From contig JAAAIG010000108.1 of NCBI GenBank assembly GCA_015852425.1, positions 1 to 64,000 on the forward strand: a DNA stretch of 64,000 nucleotides. The letters are read 5' to 3'. Position numbers and translations under genes: made by a program. Of this stretch, positions 33,285-45,036 are shown in pieces (the stretch's first letter is position 1; each line of letters starts with the position of its first letter). This stretch comes from Gryganskiella cystojenkinii (Eukaryota > Mortierellomycota > Mortierellomycetes > Mortierellales > Mortierellaceae). A model generated the notes under the pieces. That model was not told where the DNA came from, did not search any database, and saw nothing but the letters and a program-made list of their open reading frames with translations.

Positions 33285-35756
33285 ATGGAACCATGGCGGC
33301 CTCAGACTGAACAACACGCACATCAACTACAACAGGAGACCATGGTACGACGGAATCAAGGTTCATCTCTCAAGGGCAAGAAAACCACCTCGTCTTGTGA
33401 CCCCCGTCGATCTAGCCAGCGAGATCCAGATCCACAACAACAGAGATTCTCTGCTTCGTTGGTCAAGATCTTATCCTGCCCTCAACAGTGGCCCATGAAA
33501 ACTCGATCCTCAAACAAATCATGGTCGACAGAATCGAGGAGCAAAAGGAACAGCTCAGGTTCTATGCGGGATCACGATACAGTCGCACGCAATCAAAACG
33601 AGGACATCAAAGTGACCATGGTTATGCATTCTTCCTCCTCCCCACATCCAGGGACAATACGCGACACATTGTGGACTATTGCAGGGTGCAAGACAGCGGG
33701 AAATGGGCTAGGGCCCATTCTTCCTCTGAGAAAGAGCCAATCGCATTATCGTCCACAGAGCAACGCCTTTGTCCTAGTGTCTCTATGGGTTATGCTTGTA
33801 CTCGCCATCTTCTCGAACCCAACCGCGGCCTCCTCGCAAGGAACGCTGAATGATCCTCCACAAGGACGGCACTTACCGCAAGAGTTTCCTCGACCAGACT
33901 TGACTGCACCTCAACAATTCAAGCTGTTGCAGCAGGACCCTCGCATGAACAAGGAATGCATCATGCAGCGACAACCAAAGACGACGACAACAACGACCGT
34001 TGGAGTCCAAATTGAGAATGAGCATGGCTCGGATTATGTAATGAACGGTAGCAGCAACAACAACGGCAGGATAACGAGGAGACAAAAACGTGAATTCGGT
34101 TCCCCTGCACCTAAAGGGTCGTCCGATAACAAAGAGGCCATTTCTCGACGGGACTGGAGTATCCCCCAGGCAGCCAAGGCTGTCAATGTTCCTTTGGCGT
34201 CGATGCGGTCCATGGCCGTTGTTAATTCCTCCACAATGCTGTGTAATGGACGGTCGGATATCTGTGACCTTCGGTATAACCAAGTGGTACGTTGCAATGC
34301 TAGGGGAAAAGGCGAGGCTAAATGATCTGATTGGCTCTCATCGCACCTACTCATTCTTTCTTTTTTTTGTTCTAATATCTAATTGAACTACCATGTATAG
34401 ACTTACCCAGGAACACACAACAGTGCGACCTACCAACTCCAATACGACTGCACGACTGCGACCAATACCTGCTTACAAACCCAGACAGTCTGTCAACAAC
34501 AGTCCCGGAACTGTACGGCGGGTTGGGAGACACGGTGCACAAAGATCTCGAATACATGCCTGGATCGGTTACCAAGTTGGCTGCATTGGCTCTGTGGTGC
34601 GTTCTCCTCGGTCTGTGAGTCGACAGAACAATTTTGTCTGGGTTGGGAAGAGATTTGTACGAGTAGTCTGGAAGTCTGTGTCCTCTGGGGGTCTGCTTGT
34701 GATGTAGTCGTCCCAGCCTGGGCAATTGAGTGTCTTTGGGAGAATCAACCGGATCACACTGTGGCTCAACAACTGAAAGATGGTAAAATCCAAAGGTTGT
34801 CTCTTTTTATTTTTTTTCCTAATCACTATATTTTTTGTTATTTTACTGACGCTGTTGTTCCTTATTTTTCTGACAGGCATCCGGTTCTTGGATCTGGGAA
34901 CATGTCTGACCAAGAACAATACACAAATCGTCATGTGTCACGGCAACGGCGCGACTCGAGCCATCGGTGTACCCCTGGACACGATCATGTCTGATATCCT
35001 AACCTTCATGATCGCAAACCCCTACGAAGTCGTGACAGTTGAGTTTAACGAGTACGATGGTGATCTCACCCTGATTTCTAAAGCGATCGTGGCCAAGGTC
35101 CTTCAGTATTTTATTCTCCCTACAGGACAATCATTGATGTGGCCTCGATCGAGCCTAGTTCAAGCCTGGCCGACTTTACGAGAAATGATTCTGGCGAACC
35201 AACGATTGATGATCTTTATGGGCGATTCATATTACCCGATCCCAGACCCGAAACCGACCTGGGCCAACCAAAAGGATACGTGGAAGCAGGACGGGTTCTC
35301 TTATACAAGTCAGGATTCTCAACCGAACGAACTGAACGCAAGTTATCACAGTTGGTGTGATCAGGGGCCACCCAAGGATGGGTCTTTTATTCGGTGGCAA
35401 CAGATGGATATCAAGTGAGTTACTGTACACTTTTTTTTTCTGGTTGTTGAAGAGAGCTCGATTTACTGAACATTTTTCCTCCATTTTTTTTTTCAAGTCT
35501 GGGCATTATCCCAGATGACATTATCGCGTCTTTGAAGAAGGGTCAAATCCCCCAACTCTGCATTGGTCCTTTGGCCATCCAGACTAATTCAGCGTTTTTG
35601 GATGCATTGGCGAACTATTGTTATGCCAAATGGCCATATTGGTTCCGGATCCGAGTCAATAACTACTGGGAGGGCGATGTCTTCAAGATGACCGACGTCT
35701 TCAATGACAATAACGTGGCCCGAGTGAAGGCTGGGGACACGATTACCCCGTATTGA
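33285..35756 (+). CDS. Membrane-anchored PLC-X-domain-like protein
   Basis: Four exons (33285-34286, 34401-34782, 34877-35414, 35498-35756) give 726 aa. A cytosolic-type basic, Ser-rich tail of about 160 residues precedes one hydrophobic helix (about 160-178, AFVLVSLWVMLVLAIF), so the protein is a type II membrane protein or has a late signal. A low-complexity region with RRQKR (Kex2-like) follows. The catalytic-type domain begins TYPGTHNSAT (His340), then has a Cys-rich insert (about 13 Cys). It continues with RFLDLGTCL...CHGNG (second His about 483), PLDTIMSDI and EVVTVEFNEY. This is the layout of fungal PI-PLC X-domain-like secreted proteins that cleave phosphoinositide or GPI-type substrates. 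The substrate is not established. Confidence 0.85.
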
Positions 35757-36164
35757 AGAGAGAAAAAAAGAAGAGACAAACCGAGGACGAAAAGGATACC
35801 CCACGTCGTAGTTTTCATGAGGGAGCGAGACAGTTTCCTCGTATTTATTTGAATCATAAAAAGTGACAAATTTACAAATAATAATAATAAATGAATTATG
35901 TCATGTCAGAGAAGAGTGAAAGAGAGAGGAATGGGTGGGAAGTGGGCAAGATCGTGGATTTGTTGGCGCCAAGTTCTCGGTAATTGCTCTCGTAGCAGAG
36001 AACTTTCCAGCTTGAACATCTGGGAAAGCGATAAAGATGTGAGCAAGGGCAAGAAGGCAAAACTATGCATAAACCTTTTTTTATCGAATCTTTCTCCATC
36101 CCATTCCATCTTGTAATGTCATTCATCCATTCCTGCATCCCCCTTTTTGTCATTTCGAAAAACC

Positions 36165-38027
36165 ATGGGAAATCATTCTTCAAAGGACAAAGCCATAGTC
36201 ATTAACAACCAAGAGATCCATCAAATACCCAGAGTCCAGCCCCTACCATGGGAGCTCCCCGAAATCTTTTCGCACATTTCTCTCTTTCTTGACCGTCACA
36301 CCCTTACGATATGCCTTCGGGTCTCCCATACTTGGCACGAGTCCTTTCTCCCCTCTGTGTGGTCCAGTCTTCACATATCTGCACTCAAGAGGCCCTCCAG
36401 ATCCCCAGGCGCCACTGAAGGTGACTTTGAGACCTGCAACCCCTCGCCAGAAGCGCTTCATGCCCACGCACTCTTGGTCCACAGGATCCAGTTCTGGGGT
36501 GAACATTTTGGACCGGTCACAGAACACCTCAACACACTCCTGTTCCCGAATCTGATCGAGGTAGATCTCCAACAACTTGCGGGTCCCTCCGACTGGACGC
36601 ACTTCTCCTATGTGGATTTTATACGATCCCATCAACGCTCGCTACAGTCCTTTGTCATGCCCATACTCCCAGCCCTAGACATCTTTCTGGAAAGGATTCT
36701 CGCCTCAGGTTGTCCGGATTTGCAAGAGTTGCGCCTAGGCAACATGCGTTTGATGAATGACAAGCAGACGTCTGACGCAATCCCAACATGGCTTCGACTC
36801 TATGACGGTCTTTGGTCCCGACTCCGGGTCCTCTCGCTCAAAGGATATTGGAGCCTGGATCGTGAGCAAGAGGAGGCCAACCTTGCGGAGCAAATAGCTT
36901 TATCACCGGGGATGCCCCTGTGGGCGTCTTCGGCATCGTACATCATAGAGTCATTATCCAATCATCCCGTATCGGCGGCGTCGATGGCAATGGCGGCAGG
37001 TTCAGCAACCGTTGCGGATCCAACGACAACGACGAAAGCAACAGGAACAAGAATAGGGGCTAAGTGTGCACCAGCCAAGATCCAAGAACTCTCGATGGAT
37101 GGCCATGATGCGGACGGAAAAGCCCTAGAGGCTCAACTGTGGGTCATCGAACAGTGCCCCGATCTGAGGCGGTTACGATGGACGGCGCTAAATCATTTGA
37201 CCTTACCAATGCATCTGTTAGCCAGAGCAATTCAGGAACCTGTCAACGGCAATGACGCTAACCCTCATGCTCGCCAGTCGAAATGGCCAAAACTCGAGTC
37301 GATTGGATTTAAATATTTCGAAAACAAGGATCTGGAGATCATCCTGGACAATCTCTCTTCTACCCTGAGGGAACTTGATCTCCAGCAATCAACGTTCAAC
37401 CTGGACTCTTGGGAGGTTCTCAAGAACGCGGCCAACGGTGCATTGTTGAGACAGCTCTCCGTACTGAACCTCCACCGGTGTTCACGTGTCCCAGGATCGG
37501 CTCTACACGAGATGATGTGCCTGATGCCGAATCTACAAGATTTCCGAACAGAATCGAGGATTCAAGATACGGATCTCCTGCAAGACGAACAACGGTCCTG
37601 GGTCTGCTTCGGCCTTAAACACCTCGAGGCCACGTTCGCGATCGATATCTATTACGCGGGTGGTTCAAGACCGCAACACGCGCGACGGTTGACCTCTCAA
37701 CCGATGATTCTCTCTCGACTCTCCCAGTTAGAGAAACTGGAGCACCTTCAGCTCCGGACTGAGTCACCATTCAACGAAGGAGAGCTGTGGCTCTCACTCA
37801 GGCAAGACGATCATACGGGGGGTGAAGGTGGGTTGGATCTTTTAAAGACGTTGAAGAAACTCAGAGTCTTTATCGGCCCCTCGGCTGGGAATGTGAGCTG
37901 GGGCCACGAGGAGGACAGTTGGGTCCAGGCGAACTGGCCGAGATTGGAGACCATCTCTGGGATCGAGCTGCGAAAGGATGCCAAGTTTTTGAAAGAGAAG
38001 AATCGTGTATTCCGGGTCTGGGATTGA
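36165..38027 (+). CDS. F-box/LRR protein with N-myristoylation-type start
   Basis: Single exon, 620 aa. I choose the ATG at 36165 (AAACCATGGG) over 36147 because the context is better and the paralogue at 38321 aligns there. The start MGNHSSK fits an N-myristoylation signal. The F-box is at about residues 25-70 (LPWELPEIFSHISLFLDRHTLTICLRVSHTWHESFLPSVW). Leucine-rich repeats follow (LQELRLGNMRL, LRVLSLKGYW, LRRLRWTAL, LRELDLQQS, LSVLNLHRCSRVPG). A variable Ala/Thr-rich linker lies at about residues 268-305. It is probably an SCF-type adaptor; a lipid anchor would place it at membranes. It is the intact partner of the broken tandem copy downstream. Confidence 0.85.
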   Translation: MGNHSSKDKAIVINNQEIHQIPRVQPLPWELPEIFSHISLFLDRHTLTICLRVSHTWHESFLPSVWSSLHISALKRPSRSPGATEGDFETCNPSPEALHAHALLVHRIQFWGEHFGPVTEHLNTLLFPNLIEVDLQQLAGPSDWTHFSYVDFIRSHQRSLQSFVMPILPALDIFLERILASGCPDLQELRLGNMRLMNDKQTSDAIPTWLRLYDGLWSRLRVLSLKGYWSLDREQEEANLAEQIALSPGMPLWASSASYIIESLSNHPVSAASMAMAAGSATVADPTTTTKATGTRIGAKCAPAKIQELSMDGHDADGKALEAQLWVIEQCPDLRRLRWTALNHLTLPMHLLARAIQEPVNGNDANPHARQSKWPKLESIGFKYFENKDLEIILDNLSSTLRELDLQQSTFNLDSWEVLKNAANGALLRQLSVLNLHRCSRVPGSALHEMMCLMPNLQDFRTESRIQDTDLLQDEQRSWVCFGLKHLEATFAIDIYYAGGSRPQHARRLTSQPMILSRLSQLEKLEHLQLRTESPFNEGELWLSLRQDDHTGGEGGLDLLKTLKKLRVFIGPSAGNVSWGHEEDSWVQANWPRLETISGIELRKDAKFLKEKNRVFRVWD

Positions 38028-38320
38028 TAATCACTTTTATTTTCCCTCACCTCACAAATCCATCCCCACGTTTCCCATTCTAGATAGTCTATCAAAAAAT
38101 AATATAACTCGCGAACTCCCAACAGAGTTTGGATCCAAGGTCGAACGCGAATCGGGGTTCGGGGGATCCGCAAAAATAGTCCCCAAACAATCAAAACTGC
38201 GGGGGGCGAAGACCTGGGTCGTACCTCTCCTTTGTGGTTATTTTTACCACATCTAATTCTCAACCCCCATTTCATCAAAAGCATTCATCCATTCCTGCAT
38301 CCGGTTTCTCATTTCGAACC

Positions 38321-40189
38321 ATGGCCCATCATTCTCCGCAAGAAATGTTCTCCAGTGAGAGTGTTTGCCAGCCTAGCAGACCTCTTGAGCTTCCCGAAAT
38401 TCTTTCTTATTTTGGTCAGTTCCTAGATCGCCACTCTGCCACCGTCTGCCTTCGTGTGTCGCGAACTTGGCATGAATCCATTCTTCCCTGTGTGTGGTCC
38501 GACCTCCAAATCTCTCCCCTTCAGGGCATACAAAGTGGGAAAGACAACCCGACACCAGAGTCCCTTCAGTCCCATGCACTTTTGGTCCGCAAGATCTTTT
38601 TCTGGGGTGACCTTTACGGAACGTCATTATCGGCGTATCTGAACAAAGCACTCTTCCCCAACCTGACGCACATCAGTGTCGAACAAAGCAATGGCCCAAC
38701 AGACTCGACTCAATTCTTTTATCCGGATTTCGTCCGTCGGCATCAATGCTCCTTAAGGTCATTCCAAATGTGGACCCTCCCGGCTCTAGACATTTTTCTG
38801 GAAAGAATTCTCGCTCAAAGCTGCCTGTCTTTGCAAGAGTTGCGCCTGGGCAATATGAAATTGATGAACGAAAAGAACCAGGAACCGACATGGCATCGAC
38901 TCTATGATAGTCTTTGGTCCCGACTCCGGGTCCTCTCCGTGAGTGGATATTGGAACCTTGACCGTGAAGACGTGGAAGGACACATCACAGAGTTGAGGGT
39001 GTTGTCGATCAAGCCCCTGTGGCTCAACTCTTCTTCTTTTATCCAATAGTCCTTGTCTGCGGAAGGCAAAGATAAAGTAGAAGAGTATCTTCCAATTGTG
39101 GAACACGGGAATGAAGGAATATCTGACTCGGTCACAGCTGCTGCGGATCAACTTACAACAACAACTACGACAACAGAAACAAGAATAAGAACAAATGTTG
39201 AGCAACAACTGGTAGCAGCCATGATCCAAGAACTCACGATCAATAGCCAAGATGAGGAAGAGAAATCTTACCATGACCAACTCTGGGTCATCCAACAGTG
39301 TCGGGACCTTAGACGTTTGCGGTGGACGAGCATTTGGTCCGAGGGCCTGAACCTACCGATACGAATGTTGGCAAGAGCGATCCGAGGAGAACTTGGCAGC
39401 CGTGATCATACCAGGATCAACAGCAGTAGTAGTAGCAGTAGTAGCGACCGTAATGCGATCCGCCAGAAATGGCCAAAACTCGAGTCGATCGGGTTCCAAG
39501 ATTTTACCAACGAGGATCTGGGGACTGTCTTGGAGGGTCTCTCAAAATCGCTGACAGAGCTCGACCTCACAGGTTCAGAGTTCAACCTGGACTCTTGGAA
39601 GACGCTCAAAAAGACGGCCGGAGGAGCATTGTTGAAGCAATTATGTGTGCTGAACCTTCATTGCTGTTGCCACGTTCCCGGGGCGGTCCTACATCAGATG
39701 ATGTGCCTGATGCCGAGCCTACATGAGTTTCGGACTGGATCCGTGATTCAAGATACGGATATCTTGCAGGACCAGCGGCCATGGGTCTGTCTCGGGATCA
39801 AGACGCTCAAGATCGTGTTTGCAATCGACGTTGCCCAGAGTTCAAGACAGACCGCGCGGGAGACTTCTCAACGCATGATTCTTTCTAGACTCGCACAGTT
39901 CAAGGCGCTCGAGTACTGTCAACTTTGGGACCCGACTGTTCAGAGCCAGCTCATGGTTCCCGATACAGAATTGTGGATCTCACTTCAGGACGAAGGCGGG
40001 TTGGAGCTCCTAGAGACCTGGAAGCAACTGAGGTGGTTTACCGGACCAGTCTCAAACGTCGTGAGTTGGGGACGCGAGGAGGATGATTGGGCCAAAGAGA
40101 ACTGGCCGAGATTGGAGACAATCGCTGGGGTGACACTGTGGAAGGATGCCAGGTATTTGAGAAAGAAGCAAGGTCCGCTCCCTTACTAA
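38321..40189 (+). pseudogene. Tandem F-box/LRR paralogue split by an in-frame TAG
   Basis: The frame from the ATG at 38321 is open to 40189 except for one TAG at 39047-39049. Before it are the F-box (LELPEILSYFGQFLDRHSATVCLRVSRTWHES) and early repeats. After it the same frame continues with repeats matching the upstream gene to the C-terminus (LRRLRWTS, PKLESIGFQDF, FNLDSWKTLKK, LCVLNLHCCCHVPGA, NWPRLETIAGV). At the stop, the intact copy reads IIESLS where this copy reads IQ-stop-SLS, so a single GAG-to-TAG change explains it. No other break is seen, so the loss is recent, or the stop is read through or is an assembly error. Upstream sequence of about 45 bp is also shared with the first copy. 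Confidence 0.8.
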
Positions 40190-40916
40190 GATAGAGATAA
40201 GATGGCACGTCCCCCCCTGCTTCTGATCGTTTTATTTACATTTCCAACAAATAAAGACGATGATTACTCAAATGCATGGGCTGCAAAAGACGCCGAGGGT
40301 GTGACGAGGTCTTGTTTTCCTACGACCCATCCAAAGGTCAATATATAAAATAAAAAAAAATCACTCCCAAGAGTCGAGAAGAGAGTCTTAGGTAAGGATA
40401 CGTAATGATACCTTCCGAGGAGGAAGGAACCAACCATTTGTATCATTCTAGCAATTTTTGTCACCACCCCAACTCTTTTTCTAGTAAACAAAGAATGGAT
40501 GGTCAACAAACCATAGTAATTGGCATTATGTTTTGGTGGCAAATCCGGGGGACACAAAATATAAAATTTCCAATCGAATCCAACGAAACAGAATAGAATC
40601 AAATTCAGGTACGGACGGGTACACAAATAAATACATGCAGAAAACGATATTGGGTTGTACACCGCACCCGCGCCAGTTTGCACGTTTTTTTTTGCCTTCA
40701 GTTCCTCTTCCCGCACTCTCTCTCTTTCACTCTCTCATTTTCTGTTTTTTTGCCTCATCAAGGAACCCCTGCAGCTCTCATTTGAGTCATTTCGCAATCG
40801 TCATTCCTTTACTCTCTTCGTTCCATTTTGCATACACACATCTGCTTTGTCCACATTCAGTATCCCCATCCCCATCCACCCCGAACCCAACTCGTGGTCT
40901 TTAAAAAACACACACA
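40190..40916. other. Intergenic region
   Basis: No gene is seen. The last 250 bp are rich in CT runs and end in a CACACACA leader, consistent with the promoter of the LEA_2 gene. Confidence 0.5.
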
Positions 40917-42804
40917 ATGAGCAACAACCACTACCCATACAACAGCAACAACGACGATTCCTCTTCTTACTACAATTCTCCCTCACCAACGACTTCTCGT
41001 CCTTCTACTCAACGACCTAAACGATCCTACGCTGGCAGTCAACAACAACAGGACGATGCAATGTCGATGAACAATCGTTCCAATCAACAAAACTATGTCA
41101 TGGAAGAGATGTCTTCCGCCAGCCGGCAGCACAACGCTCAGCGGGACACCTATGGAATCCCTTATAACAACAACACCTATAACCAAAACTACCACCAACA
41201 GCAACAGCAACAGCAAGAGCAGTATTATTATGGCGGACCGCAACCACGACAGCAGCAACAGCAACAACAGTCGTACGATAACGAACACTACTATGAAAAT
41301 TATCATTCTGCAGGGGGTGACAACGGTCAGGGCCAGCATTTCGATCCTACAGATCACTACGGTGGCGAAGCACACCTAGCACAGGCAGAACCTCAGTACT
41401 ACAACGGCTACGACGACAACCGCAACTCGGTCCTCCCCGCAGCGTCTTCAACCCAACGGAACCGTAGCGGCAGCACCAACGTCCAGGGATCTCTTCATGG
41501 TAGCGGCGATGGAACGACTTATAGAGGCAAACCCTCCAGCGTCAACTCTTCTGGGAGGCGGTACAAGGAGCCAAAACCACGATCGAAATATCTCCCCTGC
41601 TTTCCCTGTATCCGTTCGACCTGCGGCCGCGTGAGCTGTTGTATCCTCCTGTTTATCTTGTTGTTGATCATTGTCCTGGTCATTGTCATCTTTACAGTCT
41701 TCAAGTTGCCGACAGTCGATTATCTAGGCTTGCAAGGCGACCCGACCTTTACGTTCAATCAGGGCAATACCACCTTGGGGATCAATCTTGTGGCGAATAT
41801 TCAAGTCCAAAACCCGAACCCCATTGGATTCAATTTCGAGTCGATCGTCGCCACGGTAAGTTTAGAAACATGAGCGGAAGAGAAAAGAAACGAAAACGAT
41901 TCGATAGGAGATGAAAAAGAGAGGCACGAAACAGGAGCTCAAAGACGAGGGCGTGCCCAATTTAGCGTCGCTGTTTGGGAAGAGACAGATAAACGAAATG
42001 AGAGGGCGGTGGTTGGCGTTCTTTTTACCTCAAATGGGAAGATCTCTATTTTTTTTGTTGAGTTATCTGAGAGCCCTCTGCAGCAGGAAAGCAAGAAGGC
42101 GATTTCACAAAATGTGATGAAGTTCGCCTTTTTTTATGCTGTTTACTGTGCGATCTTTTTCTAAACATTCCAGCGAAAGAAAAAATGAAACCGGGGAACG
42201 CGGAGTAAAATATCATTGTGATCTCACGACGACGACGACGACACGACAAAACATAGAACAAACAAAACAAACGTAACTAAATACACCTTTTCTCCTCTCT
42301 TCTCTCCTTGTCTGTAATATAGGCGTACTATCCAGATTACAAACCGTCAATCGGAGGCGGCAATATTACGCACGTAGATTTCCCCGCAAAATCTAAAAAA
42401 GTTATCCAGTTTCCTATCATCGCGAGTTACAACAGTGCGCTCGATCCAGGATTCACAGTGATTCAGAGTATCCTCATGACCTGTGGTATTCTCGGTAGCA
42501 GCCCGACGGAATTGACCATCAATTATGACCTCAAGGTGACGATCAAGATCATTGGGATCTCGATCAGTCCTTCGATCAAGAACCAGTCGGCCAAATTTGC
42601 TTGTCCTGCCAATGTAAGACGAATTCAGCAGCTGTTTGTGCTCTTTTTCTTTCGTTATTTTGGTCACATTCTGGGTCGCCTAGATCGTTACCTTCTGCTA
42701 GCCATTTTTTCGCGCTAATATCTCCTTTTTCATTATAGATCGCGGATATCACGAAGGACATCCCAGGCGGCCTGGGACCATGGTTAGGAGGCAGAGGAGG
42801 CTAA
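40917..42804 (+). CDS. LEA_2-domain membrane protein
   Basis: Three exons (40917-41855, 42323-42613, 42739-42804) give 431 aa. The first about 225 residues are Gln/Asn/Ser/Tyr-rich and disordered. A cysteine-rich patch (CFPCIRSTCGRVSCC, possibly palmitoylated) leads into one membrane helix (about 241-262). The outer part is LEA_2-like: VDYLGLQGDPTF, GINLVANIQVQNPNPIGFNFESI, then GNITHVDFPAKSKKVIQFPI and LTINYDLKVTIKIIGISIS. The NPNPI motif is the hallmark of this beta-sandwich family, which includes plant late-embryogenesis and NDR1-like proteins. In fungi its role is not well defined. Intron 1 is the longest in the gene, at 467 bp. Confidence 0.85.
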
Positions 42805-43376
42805 AGCTGATGTGGATGAGCCTCCCCCCCTCCACTCTCTTACAAAAAAAAATATTACCATTGAATAAAACCATTGTAACATTACCTTCACAATGCCAAG
42901 CCAGCAATAGCCGTCCTCGTTGGATCCAGGGTGTGCAAAGAGCGTGCGGAAACCTTAAGCGGATAATTTCGATCTTAAGCGTCGTTCATTTTCGATAACA
43001 TCCTGGTTCTCGATCAATTGTCATGGATCCTTTTCCAGCCCCCTGAGCTTTATACCCTGTCTATAGGGTGGCCCCCAGATGTGAGAGAAAATACACTGTC
43101 CAAGACTGCCTGGTGATCTGTTGCTACATATCCCACGGACATGTGGCAAGAACTACCTATACCTTCATGTGGTCCTGCTGACACCAGGCCAATTAACCGA
43201 CGACCTCCATCTTTAAAAACTCTTGTCTTCGCTCCATAATATGTAAATATTTCTGTCCAAGGCATGATTTCAGCACTCTCTCGACGTTGGTGTCACAGAT
43301 CGCTGTCATGTCTAGTACGGGTCGTTGTCGTAGGAAAAAGTCTGAGCTATCACCACCGCTACCTCCATGTTCCTCA
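42805..43376. other. Region without a supported gene
   Basis: Downstream of the LEA_2 gene and before the retroelement remnant. Open frames are short and unrecognised. It may contain more decayed element sequence. Confidence 0.4.
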
Positions 43377-44512
43377 TCATGGGTGGTTATCCCAACAGAC
43401 TTTCCCCAGTTTTACGGTTACTTCGCACCATGCATTCCAGATCCCCGTTCTTCCAAAGGTTTCGATTTCGGTAACAAATTTGTTCATCGTGGCGGTTGCG
43501 ATCCCAGCCGTGATCTTGAAAGCGGTCTTGATGACAGTGCCGAGATCCGCCGGGGCCAATGAGCGGTAGAGGTCTTGATCTTGCCATGGTCTTGTCGGTT
43601 CTGTATTTTGCGGTTGTGGTCTTGGGCTCTCCGTTCCTCCTAATACTGCTCCTATCGCTCCCCTAGCCGCACGCGTAATAGTTGAACTGAAAGGTGGCTC
43701 TTTAGCCTTCAGAACATTCCCTTCAGCCTCAGCCTTCTCACGTTTCTTGTTGTGCAGACTGACCGCTTTCTTGTGAGATTTATTTCCCTTGATGAAGCGG
43801 GATTGGGCTATTGATGTATTGGTTTGGACACGGCCTTAACATGGTAGGTCCTTCCTCTGGCATTCCAGAGTAATTGATGGTTCTCCCAATCGATCGTGGG
43901 TTTGTGCTCGTGGAACCAAGGAGTACCAAGGAGAAAATCGTGGCTCAAGTCGTTGAACACGAAAAAAACCGTATCGTGTTGGTAACCTCCAATCTCGAGA
44001 TAGATCAAAGCCTTGCCGACGGCGCTGACACTTTTCGAAAAGCCCGAGAGTTTGACGGGGATAGGCTCTTGGAGTATCTCAAAGTTGGCTACGAGTCGTG
44101 GGTTTTCTTTCATAATGGAACTGATGGTGTTGTGGCTCACCGCGTTCACATTCGCGCCGGTAGCGATCAAAGCATCGTATTTGCACGATCCGACTTCGAC
44201 GGGGACGACCATGAGTGGGACAGTTTCGGCGACGAAATCCTTTGGATGGACCATTGCCATGTTGATATGGGATTGATTATTGGACGCAGGGACTTTGGCA
44301 GTGCAGTTTCGAGCTCGATGACCTGGTCGCTGACACTTGTAACAGACTGGAGGCTTGCTACTGAATATGGTGTGATCGTGACAATTTGTTGATTCGAAGG
44401 GGAAATGAAAGAAAGGAACGTTCGACTTGAGGTGGGAACCGCAATCTTTGCTACCAGCTTTTGTTGTAAATCCAGGCTGCCTTGCTGCTAAGGGTCCTGG
44501 CGATGTAGACAA
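43377..44512 (-). mobile_element. Decayed Ty3-like gag-protease fragment
   Basis: The minus-strand frame 44512-43808 (235 codons, no ATG at its start) has a CCHC zinc knuckle (Cys57, Cys60, His65, Cys70). It then has a retropepsin-like domain: YDALIATGANVNAVS, LGTPWFHEHKPTIDW and LLWNARG. The usual catalytic D-T/S-G reads ATG here, with the Asp replaced by Ala, so the protease would be inactive. After the stop, another frame (to 43377) stays open for about 140 codons (SRFIKGNKSHKKAV to KVCWDNHP) and may be a shifted continuation. No reverse transcriptase or integrase is visible. It lies about 1.3 kb from the second tRNA-Gly gene. Confidence 0.75.
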
Positions 44513-44965
44513 GGTGTGCGTTATCGTATGCTAAGCGATCAAAAAGAAGGAAGAGGGTGGTTTTGATACCGCTCCAAAATCACTCGCAGGCTGCTTTTAT
44601 AGACAACGGCCATGAAAGTATTGGATCAGGAAAAGAAGATAAAGAGAAGGAAGAAAATCCTGCGAAATTCGTCAAATCTTGCGGAGACATAAGCGAGACC
44701 AAGGGTAACCGCAAAGGTTGCAGGGTCGAGAATACGTACAAGATGATGATACTTGGCCGCGCAGACAACGTTCATTGAAGGAGACTCAGAGAGGATCAGC
44801 AGATCAGGAAGAGAGAGACAGAGACATGGACTGAAGATAAACATCGTAAGGATAAAGGGTGAGCGAGAAAGTCCAGACAGCTCGATAACTTGAAGGGTCG
44901 TTGGATAGTGAGACAGAAAGGCGTAGGAAACACGCGTTGCCGATAAAGACGCCAGAGTTGTTGAT
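44462..44965. repeat. Direct repeat copy 1 (about 0.5 kb)
   Basis: It begins TGTTGTAAATCCAGGCTGCC and contains GATGTAGACAAGGTGTGCG, then ACTCGCAGGCTGCTT, GACATAAGCGAGACC and GTTGGATAGTGAGACA. The same landmarks in the same order recur 575 bp downstream. Its left part overlaps the start of the gag-like frame, so it may be the 5' part of the retroelement or its LTR. Confidence 0.75.
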
Positions 44966-45036
44966 AAAGACGACAACTTGAGGTCACGTGCTCGATCAGG
45001 GCAACGAATGGAATGTAAGCGAATCAATTCACGACA

